DNA of 64,000 nt from Primulina eburnea (lineage: Eukaryota; Streptophyta; Magnoliopsida; Lamiales; Gesneriaceae): contig NC_133115.1 in NCBI RefSeq assembly GCF_022965805.1, positions 29,503,321 through 29,567,320 on the forward strand. The letters run 5' to 3'. Position 1 is the stretch's first letter. Each line of letters starts with the position of its first letter. A program made the translations under genes and the position numbers. A model generated the notes under the pieces. It was not told the origin of the DNA, did no database searches, and saw nothing but the letters and a program-made list of their open reading frames with translations. This document shows, piece by piece, positions 25,034 to 37,701 of the stretch.

Positions 25034-26372
25034 TGTCGTGCATGGGGCTTGGAGGCTGGCCAGGGACGGTTTGTAACGGTTTAGCAACACGGCAGCTTAA
25101 CAAGCGACGGTAATCATAAAATTCATAAAAAAAATTACTACGCAAAATTTAAAATTATGTAGTAAATTTTCTGTAAAAAAAAATTAAAACCTGATTTGCG
25201 CGAAGATATGCAGCAACGTTGGAAGATCGCAACGATGAGCAAATCTACGAAATAAATACGAAAAAATGTTAGTACAAAATAAAAAAATCGAAACTTCGAA
25301 AAAAAAAAAAATAGAGTTTAACTACTACCAGAGATAGATGAAATCGTTTAAGAAAATGTTCGGGAACCTCGGAATATATAGAATTATAGCGACGGCATTT
25401 GCCTAAACTGTCACTATATAGCGACGGTTTTTACCTAAACCGTCGCTAAATTTAAAACCGTCGCTTTTATGGCGACGGTTTTCGAATCAACTGTCGCCGA
25501 TCTATATCGGCGACGGGTTGTGAATAAACGGTCGCCGATCTACATCTAAATTTGCGACGATTATGTAAAACCTGTCGCGATAATAGCGACGGTTAGAAAC
25601 AAACCGTCGCCAACCAATATTTGCGACAGTTATGTAAAACCTGTCGCCGATCATCTAGCTCTGCGACCGTTTATTCATAACCCGTCGCCGATCGGTGACA
25701 AATTATTCAAAAACTTTCGCCATAAGAGCGACGGCTTGTTTAAACCGTCGCTATATAACGATAGTTAATGCAAACACCGTTGCTATTTGGCGACGGTTTT
25801 GGAAAAACCTGTCGCAATATAGCGACGGTTTTTGTACAAACCGTCGCTATATGATTCTATGTTTTCCTTCGTCTCTATCTGTAGTAGTTAAACTCTATCT
25901 ATTTATTCGAAGTTTCGATTTTTTTATTTTGTACTAACATTTTTTCGTATTTATTTCGTAGATTTGCTCGTCGTTGCGATCTTCCAACGCTACGTGGTGC
26001 TACATATCTTCGCGCAAATCAGGTTTTAAACCGTCGCTTAATTTGGCGACGGTGTAATATGTAAACTGTCACTTATTTTGACGACGGTGTTGCTAAACCG
26101 TCGCTAAAAAGCGACAGTGGTTGAGTAACCGTCGTTTTTAGAAGGCGACGCAGGCTCCAGTTACGAAACGCCAAACCGTCGTTAAAACCGTCGCTTAACC
26201 TAATTAGCGACGGTTTTAGCAGGCTCCAGTTACGGAACGCCAAACCGTAGAATTAGCGACGGTTTTAGTGACGGTTTGACCGTCGCTATATATATATATA
26301 TTTTTTTTTTTGTAGTGCAAGCCTCCAACCAGCCCTGGCCAGCCCCCTAGCCCCATGCAAAAGGAACGACAC
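25034..26372. mobile_element. Foldback/CACTA-like element full of GCGACGG repeats
   Basis: Two long arms are inverted copies: about 25185-25345 and about 25870-26035 (sharing GCGCGAAGATATG, TGTTAGTACAAAATAAA). Between and around them GCGACGG...AACCGTCGC motifs recur more than twenty times, as in the subterminal repeats of plant CACTA elements. A CACTACAAAAAAAAAA terminus is read on the minus strand from 26317. Outer flanks at 25034 and 26372 share an inverted GGGGCT...GGCTGGCCAGGG block. No transposase. The left CACTA terminus was not found. Confidence 0.65.
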
Positions 26373-27408
26373 ACTTGGACCACACTAGACACAAATAACA
26401 CACGGCCCCTCTTTCCTCCTTTTTTCTGAACTTTTCCCTACGGTTGTGGCTGGTTTTCTCAATTATATTGTCATGTTAGGGCAATAAAACATTCATATTT
26501 ATCATGTTTTGGCAGCGTATCCGTTGGATTCAAAACGTTTTTCTTTAAAGGCGTAAAATCATCGTAATTTTTGAAATAAACGTTCTACCGTAAAAATAAT
26601 CGAACAGTCATATTTTTCATGCATAAACAATTAAATCAAGCATATTATGATTTTTATGATGTTAAAAGAAGTTTAGAAAACATGCATTTGCGTTTTAGAA
26701 CGCTCGATTATTCGATCTTCGGCGAGGATGCGATGTTGGACGACCGGATGACGAAGAACACAAGCTTTTCTTCTCCCCAATATTTTCGAAATTCTAGTGT
26801 GTGTGTTGTGTGTGAAAAACGGCTGCTGATGGTGATGAGTTGTGAGGTTTACGAAGCATAGGTAGCTTATTTATAATTAATTAACAAGTTAAATGGGCTT
26901 TGGTTTTGGGCTTGCTATAGCTTAAGTTAATTGGACCTTCTTTAAATCATTAAATTGAGCCCAATAACCCTTAATTAATTAAAACATAAAAGTTTATAAA
27001 TTTAGTTTCATAAAATAATATTTTTGATCTTTTAAAAATCCTTGTTTGCACAAAACCGGCTTCCCGGGAAAAATCGAGCTCAACTCGTAAAATAATTCGA
27101 ACTCCAACATTTTTAGGAAAATTAAATCATTTTTAATCATATTAGAAAGCATTGCCATTAATAAAAATACATATTCTTGTCTTGGTCGTCCTCGGTCTCC
27201 TTTTTCCCGCCTATTATCGAATATTCTGGTAAAATCCTTAATTTCATGAAATCATATCATATAATCATTTAATCATGCAAATCGTACATTTAATCGTATT
27301 ATAAATATCATGCTAGCATTTAAAAGAATTTAAATAAAACAATTAAGTAATTAAAATAATTTTGCATGCATGTGGCTTACGTAAACTGATATTTCAGACG
27401 TTACATTA
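26320..27408 (-). repeat. Tekay-like Ty3 LTR fragment
   Basis: The minus strand starts TGTAACGTCTGAAATATC at 27408 and runs through motifs I recognise from chromovirus LTRs, including GGGCTCAATTTAATG, GAGTTGAGCTCGATTTTTCC and GGGCTTGC. The inner end is cut by the foldback/CACTA element. The short plus-strand frame at 26619 has no family support. Confidence 0.55.
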
Positions 27409-27699
27409 TATAATACATATTATCTTCATCTTGAGGAATAACTATTTTCAGAATATTTTTGCAAATCTCCTGAAAACTTTGAACATTCCAGCAATGTTAA
27501 CTCCTAAAACACTTTGAATTTGTTTCTCGTATTTTAGTTTTCTAAAAAATTATGCACCTTTTTTATGATGTTGTTATTGCAAAAAATTATTACCGACTCA
27601 TCGATTTATATTTCAAGGAAATTCAATTTTTCTTGTTAAGATGATTTTTTTTTTCCAATAAAACTAGTTTTTCTTTTCTACACACATTAGAGAAAATCT

Positions 27700-28247
27700 C
27701 TAAATGTTTAATATCTACATCCATGTTTTTAGATGTTATTAAATCATCATCATATAAACAAACATAAATTTAAAATAAAATTTTAATAGATTGTCCATAT
27801 TTCTTTGAAAAATCTGAGGTGAAATAGCCAATCTTATTGGCAATACTTCCCAAATATAGTGACCTTATGATGTGGATAAAGTGGTGAATTTCTTGTTTTT
27901 TTCATTTCTCCGAATTTAATAGAATCCGAACTTACAATCGAATTTAGAAAATATGTTGGCGTTGCATATACAACTGATTAAATGTTCTCTACTGAATATA
28001 AAATACCACATAAAACTCTATAATTTTATTAACTTCTTGATAATTAACTAATCTGAGTTTTTTCCTTTTTATTTCACAATGATTCATAACCAGAAAACAC
28101 GGATTGATATATGATGATATTTCTGCTTTGATTAAAACAAAGTTTTATATGTTCCTTGATAATAATCTGCACATCCTTTTGATCTAACATGTTCATTGAG
28201 ATATAATCACATTTGATGAACTCGAGTTCCTTGTCTGCAATTCGAGT
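27700..28247 (-). pseudogene. Endogenous caulimovirid reverse-transcriptase remnant
   Basis: On the minus strand the end of the 28562-28074 frame and the broken frames below it to about 27720 show pararetrovirus RT features: a KDVQIIIKEHIKL entry block, a KLRLVNYQEVNK block, a degraded catalytic-domain block and a block corresponding to the palm motif around 27720-27760, where the catalytic residues are not preserved. Several stops and frame changes are present, so it is long dead. The assignment to Caulimoviridae rather than Ty3 rests on the first two blocks. Confidence 0.65.
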
Positions 28248-28562
28248 TCCCCTAGGGTATTTAATAGATCTATCAGCCAATTGAAGGGAAATTGTAGTCG
28301 GTTTCACTTCGCCTATTTTCAGCTTCTCAAAACATGAATATGGCATCAAGTTAATGCTTGCACCTAAGTCACACAAGGCTTTATTAAAATTTGAATTTCC
28401 AATAGTGCAAGGGATGGAGAAACTACCTGGATCCTTAAGCTTTGGAGGTAATTTATTTTGTAAAATTGCAGAACATTCCTCCGAAAGCTTAACTGTCTCA
28501 AAGTCTACCAATTTCCTTTTGTTCGATAAAATCTCCTTAAGAAATTTAGCATACGAGGGCAT
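28248..28562 (-). pseudogene. Athila protease fragment, fused to caulimovirid RT
   Basis: MPSYAKFLKEILSNKRKL starts the frame, followed by CDLGASINLMPYSCFEKL (the Asp protease loop with DLGAS) and LADRSIKYPRG, all typical of Athila proteases. Immediately after PRG, at about 28248, resemblance to Athila stops and caulimovirid-type sequence continues in the same frame. The junction is therefore inside one open frame of 162 codons (28562-28074). Confidence 0.75.
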
Positions 28563-30315
28563 TTGAGCTAAAGCCTCTGCAAATGGGATATTTATTTATC
28601 TGCAACTTTTTGAAAATCTCAAGAAATTTTGAAAATTGGGTATCCAATTGCAGTTGCTTTGCTCTTTGGGGAAATGGGAGTGACTTAATATCAATATTCA
28701 AGTTCGGGTTTAGAGACTTACCTTTCTCCCTTGTGTCATTGGACTCTTGCTTGGATACTTTCTCCTCCTTTTTATCTCCTTCAATATCGATCACTTCCTG
28801 CTTTATGGGAGACGTCGTTGTGACAGCATTGACACCTTTTGGATTCTTTTCCGTGTCACTAGGTAGTGTACCCGGAGCTCGTGTAGACATTTGTGTCGCT
28901 AGCTGCCCTAGTTGCGTCTCCACTCTTTGCATCATGGCATCATGATTTTGCCATCTCATCTCATTCCCAGCTATGTATTTGGCAAGCATATCCTCGAGAT
29001 TCGACTTGCTATCCTGTGGCTTGAAACCAGGTGGCATAGAAGGTCCTGCACCTTGTGGCGGTTTAGGTGGTTGTTGAGGAGGCCTTTGCTGTGTAGGATG
29101 CTATGGCGGATTGAACTGTAGTGGCTCAACAGCAGTTTCAGGTTGCCTCCATCCAAAATTTGGATGATTCCTCCAGCCCGGATTATATGAGAAACTGTAT
29201 GGGTTGTACTGTGGACGGCCTTGGTTTCCCACATAATTAACTGAGTCTCCCCCGAAGCATTGTATTCCCTCACAGGACATATCTGGCATGAAGGGCATTT
29301 CACTAGATGAACCACCAACCATTTCAGCACTTCCTTGAATCTGATTCACTGACTTAATTGGTGCTGACTTCTGTGCTTGTAACTGTGCCATCTGATGTGT
29401 TAATCCATCAAGTTTTGCTGTAATTGCTGTCAGAGCATCCATCTCAAGGAATCCGACCTTCTTCTCCCTGCGGTTGTCTTGCCAACCCACATTGCTCTCG
29501 GCCATATTAGATATGATTTCGAGCGCTGCGGTTGGCGTTTTCCTGTATAGACTCCCATTTGCTGCCGCATCAAGCATAGATCTCACAGAAGGATCTACCC
29601 CATAGTAAAATGTCTCCACCTGCTGGCCTACTGAAAAACCATGTCTCGGGCACATTCTCAACATCTTTTTAAACCTCGCCCATGCTGAATTCAGTGATTC
29701 CCCATCTCTCTGTCTAAATGAAGTGATTTCATTTCGCAGTTGTGTAATCTTAGTAGGGGGAAAATACCTGTGCATGAAGAACTCAACTAGCCCATCCCAA
29801 GTTGTGATAGAACCAGCTGGAAGGTCGCGAAGCCACTCCATAGCTTCTCCTTGCAAGGAGAATGGAAATAGTCTGAGTCGTATGGCATCAGTACTCACCC
29901 CATTGCACTTAATCGTATCACAGATTGACAGAAAATTCTCCAGATGTGCATTGGGGTCTTCAGATGGTGCTCCACCAAACTTCACTTGCATTTGGATCAT
30001 CTGGATGATGCCTGGCTTCAGCTCGAATGAATTTGCCTGAATCGTAGGGCGGATGATACTAGACCCATAACCTCCAAATGCTGGCCGATGAAGTTCCATC
30101 AACGTACGTTCGTCCTCTTCTCCGGCCATTTCTTCGAATTCTGGTTTAAGATCTATTTCAGGTTCTGCTTCAGACTCGGATTCAAAAGACAAGTTGTTGT
30201 TCCTTCGATTTCTACGGATGCTGCGAAGGGTGCTTTCAATCTCCAGATCAAGTGGCACTAGATTTTTGACGTCCTGAGAACGGTTCATATAACACGAGCT
30301 AACCCCTGAAATCAA
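28546..30315 (-). pseudogene. Athila gag, one nonsense codon and one frameshift
   Basis: A 404-codon frame (30315-29101) contains the retrotransposon Gag domain: FELKPGIIQMI, IRLRLFPFSLQGEAMEWL, EFFMHRYFPPTK, SWARFKKMLRMCPRHG. It then reads NPGWRNHPNFGWRQPE, an Athila signature. TAG at 29103-29101 (CAG in relatives, inferred) splits it from the same-frame continuation 29037-28546. A 4-bp duplication near 28588 then shifts the frame into the protease. Start chosen loosely; MNRSQD at 30288 is the likelier start. Confidence 0.85.
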
Positions 30316-30474
30316 AAATTCAAGTGCACAATTTAAGCTCCAAAAGAGTATATAATAAGAAAAACTGAAATAAAATTAATTAAAATACTAAAGAAAAGAA
30401 TAACTGAAAAATTTAAAACTAAGAATAAAAGCCTAGTCTCAAACAAATAATTTATCCTAATATTAAATAAATAG

Positions 30475-30492
30475 TCCCCGGCAACGGCGCCA
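30475..30492 (-). promoter_or_regulatory. Primer-binding site of Athila element 1
   Basis: TGGCGCCGTTGCCGGGGA on the minus strand is the Athila-type primer-binding site, six bases inside the LTR edge. The same 18 bases occur at 59811-59828. Confidence 0.9.
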
Positions 30493-30498
30493 AAAACT

Positions 30499-32102
30499 TG
30501 ACCGACAATTTCGGTTGGGAATAATTCTAGCAAGCGGACTAGGTCAAGTTATAGTAAATGGACGTACTGTCCAAGTATCGATCCCACAGAGACTAATATT
30601 TAATTACTAAGATTTAATTATTTTATTTAATCTAGGCAAATAATAATGAGCGATTGGATTGTTATTTTTTCTAAACAAATTTTTAAACTAATGAATGCTG
30701 ATTAAATGACTAAATCAACTATCTGAGATGCTTAGACTTTGGGGATTTTCAAATTTAAATGAAATGACCGGGAACACACGATGGTAACAGACTTTTGATT
30801 AATATCATGCAATGGAATTATTTAACTATAGATCATTTGATGTCACGATGCGATTCTCTATATTAATTATAAATCTATTTCTAGAATTTATAATCCTATT
30901 TTTATTTAACAGTCCAACTATTTCTAATTGAATTTAATTAAACAAAAACGCATTTATCAACGATAAAATCACAGCTGTCGCTTAAAATCGCACACTGAAA
31001 CCGAATACTATTTCTAGTCGGTTTAACCGCGTGTTGATTAATATTTTTGAAGCTAAATTTAATCAATTCTCTTTCGAGTCAAGATTAAACAACGAACATG
31101 CAAATAATTGGCCAAATTAAAAGCACGATATTTATACAAATATTAATCAATGACATAGAACAATTTTATAAATCAAACACTTCAATGACTAACAAAAATC
31201 AATCGTTTGTTCCTATCGTGGTCCCGATCACAAAAGAAAACTACTCCATAAATTCAAAACTAAAATCAAATTTAATAATTGAATTCATGAATAAATCTAA
31301 GAAATTAAAAGAGACGAGAAAATCTCAGCGATGACGCGCAGATCTGCGTGTGAAGCGCGTTGGTTTCTCCCTCGATTTTCTCCCCGAGCCGTTGCCTTCT
31401 TCAACAAGTATCAAATCTCCTTTAAAAATCTCTCCCAAAGTCGGCAGCTATCTCTCAGATTCCACACACCTATTCTCTCTTCGATTTTCCCTTTTATTTC
31501 CCTTCCAGATTACGCGCAAATCTTTTCCAAAATCTCGATCTGATATTGCACACACGGACCCCGTGCCTGCATCCGGAGAGGGGTCCGTGTAGGCTCTGGA
31601 TTTTTTTTCTTTCTCGAGAATGGCTGACACGGACCCCGTGCAGGGGTCCGTCTGAAGGTCCGTCCACATACTGTAAGTTGGGTTCTCGGATGATAAGGGA
31701 CACGGACCCCGTGTAGGGGTCCGTCAAGGGGTCCGTCAAGGCTCTGTAAATTGCATCTTGGCAACTGAATGGCACGGACCTGTCTCCGGGGTCCGTGCCT
31801 GGGTCCGTGTCTCCTCGGCAAAGTTCTTCTTTTGTGGTTGAATGACACGGACCCTTGCACGGGGTCCGTTTAAGGGTCTGTGTTTGGTTCATGCTTTCTT
31901 CCTATTCTTCCGGGTATTTCTGACGTGGCATTGCGGAGTTTGACATTTCTTTCACTTCTTTGGCTTTCATCCTCTTTCGGTCAAACCTACAATTTGCCAT
32001 AATAGTACGAATTAAGCGCAAAACTCGGAATAAAACACGCCAGATAAGCACGAAAACGACAAAATAAAGACCCTAAAAATGCTATATAATTCGTGCTTAT
32101 CA
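30499..32102 (-). repeat. 5' LTR of Athila element 1 (about 1604 bp)
   Basis: The LTR runs from TGATAAGCACGA at 32102 to GGTCA at 30499, next to the primer-binding site. Length and termini fit Athila. It contains a block of GGGTCCGTG repeats. The 3' LTR and most of pol are missing. Confidence 0.8.
31548..31890 (-). repeat. About 72-bp unit in five copies within the Athila LTR
   Basis: Each unit carries CACGGACCC...GGGGTCCGT, itself a near palindrome, at about 31551, 31629, 31700, 31773 and 31845. The spurious frames of about 116-132 codons here are products of the repeat. Confidence 0.8.
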
Positions 32103-35100
32103 TAAGTCAAGGAATAATTTAATTTAAAGAAATAGAATGTTTTAGGATTCATTTAAATTAATTAGAGCTAAGTTGTTAAATAAGTTTTTTAGGTTAATAT
32201 TTAATTAAAGCTTAAATAAAAATATGTAAATAAATGGGGATGAATTAATCTAAGTATAATATATACAAGAAATTAAACATAGCATTTTAATCCTTAAATT
32301 TTAGGTTAAGTATGTTATGCAAGAGTTTATCCTAAATTAATGGATTAATTTACTAAAATAAATATAATGGTATTTAAAAACCTTAATCATTTAAAATACA
32401 AGAATTAAACAAAAATTATACCATACAATAACACCAACTTTCGGTCAATCCGTAAACAAATTGAAATGGTTAGTAACTCCCCATTCAAGACACTTCTAAA
32501 GGGACATCAAGGTGAATTCATTCCCTCATTTTAATTCTTTAATTAGTAATAAAATTCAAACACAATAATACACCTTCATTCTTCCTCAATTCAATGTGCT
32601 CGCCAATAAAAGAGAACATGCAACAAAAGTGAGAAAATGTATCGGTTAGCAAGGGGAAGGAGAAGCCTTTCAAATTTCATTCAAAAACCTTGACTTGTAA
32701 CTCCCAACTTAATGTATGTTATGGCACCTTAAACACTCACCTTTATTGTCAAGCAAACCCACACTCTCACCCTTGATAAAAATATCAGAAAGTAGCAGCT
32801 GAGAGCCGTAAATTAGCAGCAAGGAGAGGAAATAAGATTGGCTACAGCTAGAGAATTGGAAGAACAATTCAAATTCCATTATATTCCTTCACTTGTAACT
32901 CTCAAATAAATGAACTTCAATACCCATTTAACACCTCCTATAATACTCATCTCTAGTGTCTAGCAAACACACTCCCTTACCTTCGAAATTACAGTAAGAA
33001 CAACAGCTAAAAATCGTGCACAGCAGCTGAAACAAGAAAAGAATCCTCAACTCCGATCCCGTCGCGTCGTAGTGTCGTTTTGATTTGTTTTTCTACAAAA
33101 CAAATTCCAGGCATGTATATATTATTCCTTTGCTCTACAATCAAGTTATATTAGCTATTTTAAATCAGTATATGTTCATACATCAAGGGACAAAACGAAT
33201 TTGACAGCAACACCCTCCAAAAAAATCTGCACAGCTTTTCGGGTCATGATGTGTGCTTCACGCTTCAGTGTTTTATGTTGTTGACAGGGGGTTGCTCGAT
33301 TCCAGGCTTACAAGGCTGCATCTAGACATCATTTAGATTGTGTTAGGGGGTTTTGGTTCATTGGTTTCAATCCATACACGCACAAACAAATAAATGACAG
33401 CAACTTTACATTTAAGTGCAGAAATGAGGCATGAGTTCTGTCATGGAATGGTTAAGGATGCTGTTCGAATCTTGGCTGTCCTAGAGACTGTAGCCATGGT
33501 TAGAACTCTCCCTTAACATGTCTAGGACGTGACCAAGGTGTCCTTTCCAAGCTTGGTTCATGGATCCATCAAAAATTTTAAATCACAAGACAAGTGCACA
33601 TTTCGAATTTTCAGTTCCTGTGTTAGTGGGTTTAGGTTTTTGGGGTGTTGTTTGGATTATGGTTGGCTCCTAGCCCATAGCCATGGTTTATACAACACTC
33701 CATCATGTCTAGATCGAGCCATGGTCGCTTAAATGGCCATTGGAACGATACAAGACAACAAAACGATGCAATACATCACACTATACAGAAAGTGGCTCTC
33801 TCGGTTTTGAGATGTGATTGTCCTAGGTGTTTGCTTGGTCTGTGGTTGGCTTTTAGCCCTTAGCCATGGTCCAAGCCATGCCTTAGAATGTTGGTAAGAG
33901 TATCTGGTTGGTGGTTCAAGCCAATGGTCATGAAATTTCGAATTTTTCCCCTCACACGCGCAATAGCAGCTGCTGTAAATTCTGTTTGTGACAGCAACTT
34001 TGAGTTCGGTTTCAGGAGGTGGTTTGAGTTCTTGGTTGGCTTTTAGCCCATGGCCTTGGATTGGACACAATCTTAATGAGTTAGGAAAGTCGTGTTTTTG
34101 GCCGTTTGTGATTTGGTCGAGTTTAGAGGTCGTACGAGAATTTACGGCGAAAGGTGCCAAAATGACTCTCGAAAGAGCGTCTTATGTTTTTGGATTCCTT
34201 TCGCCTATTTCGTGTGTTACAATTATTATGCAAATTTTTCAGTATGTTTAGGGTATTTTTAATCATGGTTAAACGTCGGTTTAATGTTGGTTCGGGTTGG
34301 TACGAAGCCATGGTTAAAAATCAAGTTGTTGGTCCGAATAGTCTCGTTTTTGGTTCTATTGCTAAAATTTTGTCAAAATAAGATTTATTGCATGTGTCAC
34401 ATATTAGTAGTAAGTCGCAGCAAGCCTGGGAACGATTCAACTCATCCGGTAAAAATAAGGTTATAATTATATTACGTGCATAAAAATATAAAATGCTTAT
34501 TTTTGAGATATATGCTATATGTCTTGTGGCCACCTTATGCTTATGGGTTTGGAAGTCGGTAGGCGCAACCGAGGACCTCTCCGCCCGGTGACTTACGACC
34601 GGTTATGATTATGTATGGGTACGGACATCCAGTCCAAGGGCTGTGATTGATCTCTACCACCCAGTATACTGTGGTTTAGTCTGATCAGGCGCTTACGCTA
34701 TGTTATGGGCCACTTGCTTAGAAACATTATCTCTACCAGAAAATTATGATATGTTATGACATAGCTCTATTGAGCAAAGCTTTTACGTATGATTTTCAGA
34801 TATGCACGTAGGTATAATTATTCATGATATGATTTTCATCGTACGCTTTACGAGACTTTATTTTTACGTTGCATGCGATTTTATGATATACATTACTTGT
34901 TATTCACGATATATACATGTTGAGTCTTTAGACTCACTAGACTTGATTGTTGTAGGTATTGACGAGGTCGAGACCGCGGGCGGAGACCAGTGAGCGATCT
35001 TGGGACAGCAGTAGTAAACCCGAGGACCTTATGATTTAATTTACGCACCTTTTATTATTCAAACTCAGTTTTAATACGTTGGATTATTTTTAAGTTAATG

Positions 35101-35274
35101 TTTACGTTGGATTATTTTTAAATTGTTGGTTGAAAACAATATTTGCTTCCGCTGTTATTTTAAAGTTAAAATTATTTACATGTTTATTTTATTAAATAAG
35201 ACAAGATAAATATTTATTTAGAAAATTTTTAATAATTCCGCAAAATTATGAATACGAAATACGGGCATTTACAA
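32103..35274 (+). repeat. Tekay-like Ty3 LTR (plus strand), 5' end cut by Athila element 1
   Basis: The 3' end ACGGGCATTTACA at 35274 and upstream CTTCCGCTGTTATTTTAAAG and GGACCTTATGATTT blocks are typical of Tekay/Del LTR ends. The middle has the characteristic CGGACATCCAGTCC and TTGAGCAAAGCTTTTACG. Between 33240 and 34080 a loose repeat (AGCCCATAGCCATGGTT-type) recurs four or five times. The long unit fits Tekay LTRs, which are often 2-4 kb. No internal domain is attached, so it may be a solo LTR. Confidence 0.55.
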
Positions 35275-36476
35275 CAATAATAAACAACAAAAAATATAAT
35301 ATCAAATCACCCAATTCCGGTGATTTATCATCGTTCAACGCAATAGTATTCATCAATACTAAACAATAACAACATATGCTCGTACGTCAACACGTACCTG
35401 ATAATCGAGTGTATATACAATCTGTCTATTTCTTTGATCCTGAGGCTTGTGAAGTATCTAAATAATTCAACAATAATTATCAGATCATTGTCACCGTATC
35501 AACACAGTTATAACAGCCTCAATATACAACATCAAATAGCCCAACAACAATTAATTCAACAAAATATAAAACTCGATTATAAATACGTATTGTTCAACAA
35601 TTTAATAATCTGGTGTATTTAATTCACAATACTACCATCAAATACACCCTAATTAATTAACTTCAAATAATAGGTTATTTTACAACATCCGTCAAATCAC
35701 GAAAACTTTATATCAACATGTAGCCTATACTTCGTAGACTCCGAATATATAATCAGAATTAATAACAACTGACAAACAACTCTCCAATCTCAATCCAACG
35801 ATTAAAAATCCCTAATTATAATAAATTAGGAATAATTCAAAACAACAACACAATAATCTTCTCTACTTCGTTAAAATCATACACTACTCAACAATCTTCA
35901 ATTTCTGTATGATTTCACAATTTATCGGATTTATTCCAGAAATCGACAAATTTCAAACATCACCAAAACTATAAAATTTATACCTCAAATCGAAGACCTC
36001 GTGTCAACGATCCCAGAACTGAAGTCGGTTCGTCAATTGGATACCGATAAGTCGCACGATCGAAAATAAAATTGAAACTCTATTTCCCTCACCCTCACAC
36101 CTCACGCCTATGCTCTTTCCTTGTTGAGCTCGGTGGAATTCATTTTTGAATGAAGTCCACCGACTCATTGCATTTTCTTTTTTTTTTAATTTTTTTTAAT
36201 ATTATATTATATTATATTAATAAAATAATAAAATATATACTATTTAACATTTTAACATCGGTATATCTCTTTGGACCAGTCAAACGATCAAATTTTCCAA
36301 AACTCAAAACATGAAACTTCTATATCTTTGAGTTTTCTACGTTATATCCAAATTTCAAATCATTTGGACTTCATATGATCAAGATATGTCATATTTCATT
36401 CTTTAAAATTCATTAATTATTTAGTGATCTCACATTACTAAATCAACAACTTGTGATATTTACTTCAGGCATTACA
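35275..36476 (-). repeat. Second Tekay-like LTR, opposite orientation
   Basis: The minus strand begins TGTAATGCC at 36476 and contains TTTGACTGGTCCAAAGAG, TCGATTTGAGG and similar LTR features. It meets the plus-strand LTR tail to tail near 35275. No coding region. Confidence 0.5.
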
Positions 36477-37701
36477 GCTACAATAGCTCGGTTCTTGAAA
36501 TATTGAACACCGATGAATTACAACTCTTTGTACAAATTCATTCAGCTAGGACTTACACTACTGCCTAACTGAACTCTTTGCACTCAAGATTGTAGGCAGC
36601 ACCTCACAATCAGCATATTGTTTAATGTCTCATATGCAAAGACTACAAACACAATGTTTTACGTCTTTGTGTAAATACTCACTCAACTAAACTTTGATCA
36701 TCAACTCTCTTGTATATGTGTGAGTGATTGTGTGTGAGGAATTTATCCTTTACAGTGTACATCTCAAATATATCCTCACACAAGGACTTGTGCTCTTAAC
36801 TAGCTGATTTCTTCATGCTAACTGCCCATGCTTTGAATCCCCTTCCAAAGATCTTGTTTGATCTTTAAGATGTTGTATTTATAAGCTCCAACAGTGATAT
36901 ATACGTTAGGCACAAGAATATGACCGTTTGAAAAGTTTCTGTACTGTTTCTGGAATTGCAACGGTCAAATTCGTCTTGCTGGACAATTTCCCGACTGGTC
37001 AACTATGGTCAATTCAACTGGTCGTTCAGTTCAACTGGTCAGCATCTTGTTCAGTTCAGTTCAGTTGGTCAACTGCTGGTTCAGTTCAGTTCAGTTGGTC
37101 AGCATCTGGTTCAGTTCAGCTGGTCTAGTTCAACTGGTCTTCAGCTGGTCTGGTTCAGTTTCAGCTGGTGTGCTGAAATCAATCTAGCTGATTTCAGATT
37201 GTGCAAAACCAGTAGCTTCATCGCCATTTATCAACATCTTAAGCTTCGATTCAGACTTTGACTTCTCAAGATGATTTGTAGATCATCGTCTTATCTTTCC
37301 AACGCATAATGAATCGCTTCGTTTCAATAACAGAGCTGAGAGATATGACCAAAATACCACAGCTGCTCAAACCCAACTGATTGCTGTTTTTGTGTGATCA
37401 GTTCTGTAATTCAGCGATCAGTTAGACCATGATAACATCTAATTTTGCACAACTGACATGAGATACGACTTGTTTCAAATTGCGTTTTCTGATTAGAAAA
37501 GTTGGCGGATTGTCATTTGAATCATCCAGATGGGAGATATCATCAAAATACTAAAGATCGCCAGAAATTCAATTTGTGCAGAATTCAGTTTCAGCATGCT
37601 TCTTTTGTTTACAACTTCACACTTGAGTAAATATGTTAGAAACACAATAACAAGTTTTTTTAACATCAAAATCAAGATTGCAAACATGAAATGTTCCAAC
37701 A
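36477..37701 (-). repeat. Ty1/copia LTR fragment with CAGTTCAGTTGGT repeats
   Basis: The minus strand starts TGTTGGAACATTTCATG at 37701, a common start of plant Ty1 LTRs. It has a TATA-like CTTATAAATACAAC near 36880. Short direct repeats of GGTTCAGTTCAGTTCAGTTGGTCA-type occupy 37000-37170. The inner border is cut at the Tekay LTR. No polypurine tract or coding domain adjoins it. Confidence 0.5.

Larger units (their letters stand above)
28248..32102 (-). mobile_element. Athila element 1, truncated after protease
   Basis: Order on the minus strand is LTR, primer-binding site, gag, protease, then an abrupt join to caulimovirid DNA. No RT, RNase H, integrase or 3' LTR of this copy is present. 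Confidence 0.8.

Noticed and set aside
31494..31892. Overlapping 116-132-codon frames
   Set aside because: They follow the 72-bp LTR repeat and have no family resemblance.
34802..34993. Plus-strand frame of 63 codons in the Tekay-like LTR
   Set aside because: Lies in recognised LTR sequence and lacks a domain.
37005..37187. Frames rich in QFSSVGQ repeats
   Set aside because: Translations of short CAGTTCAGTTGGT direct repeats in a Ty1 LTR.
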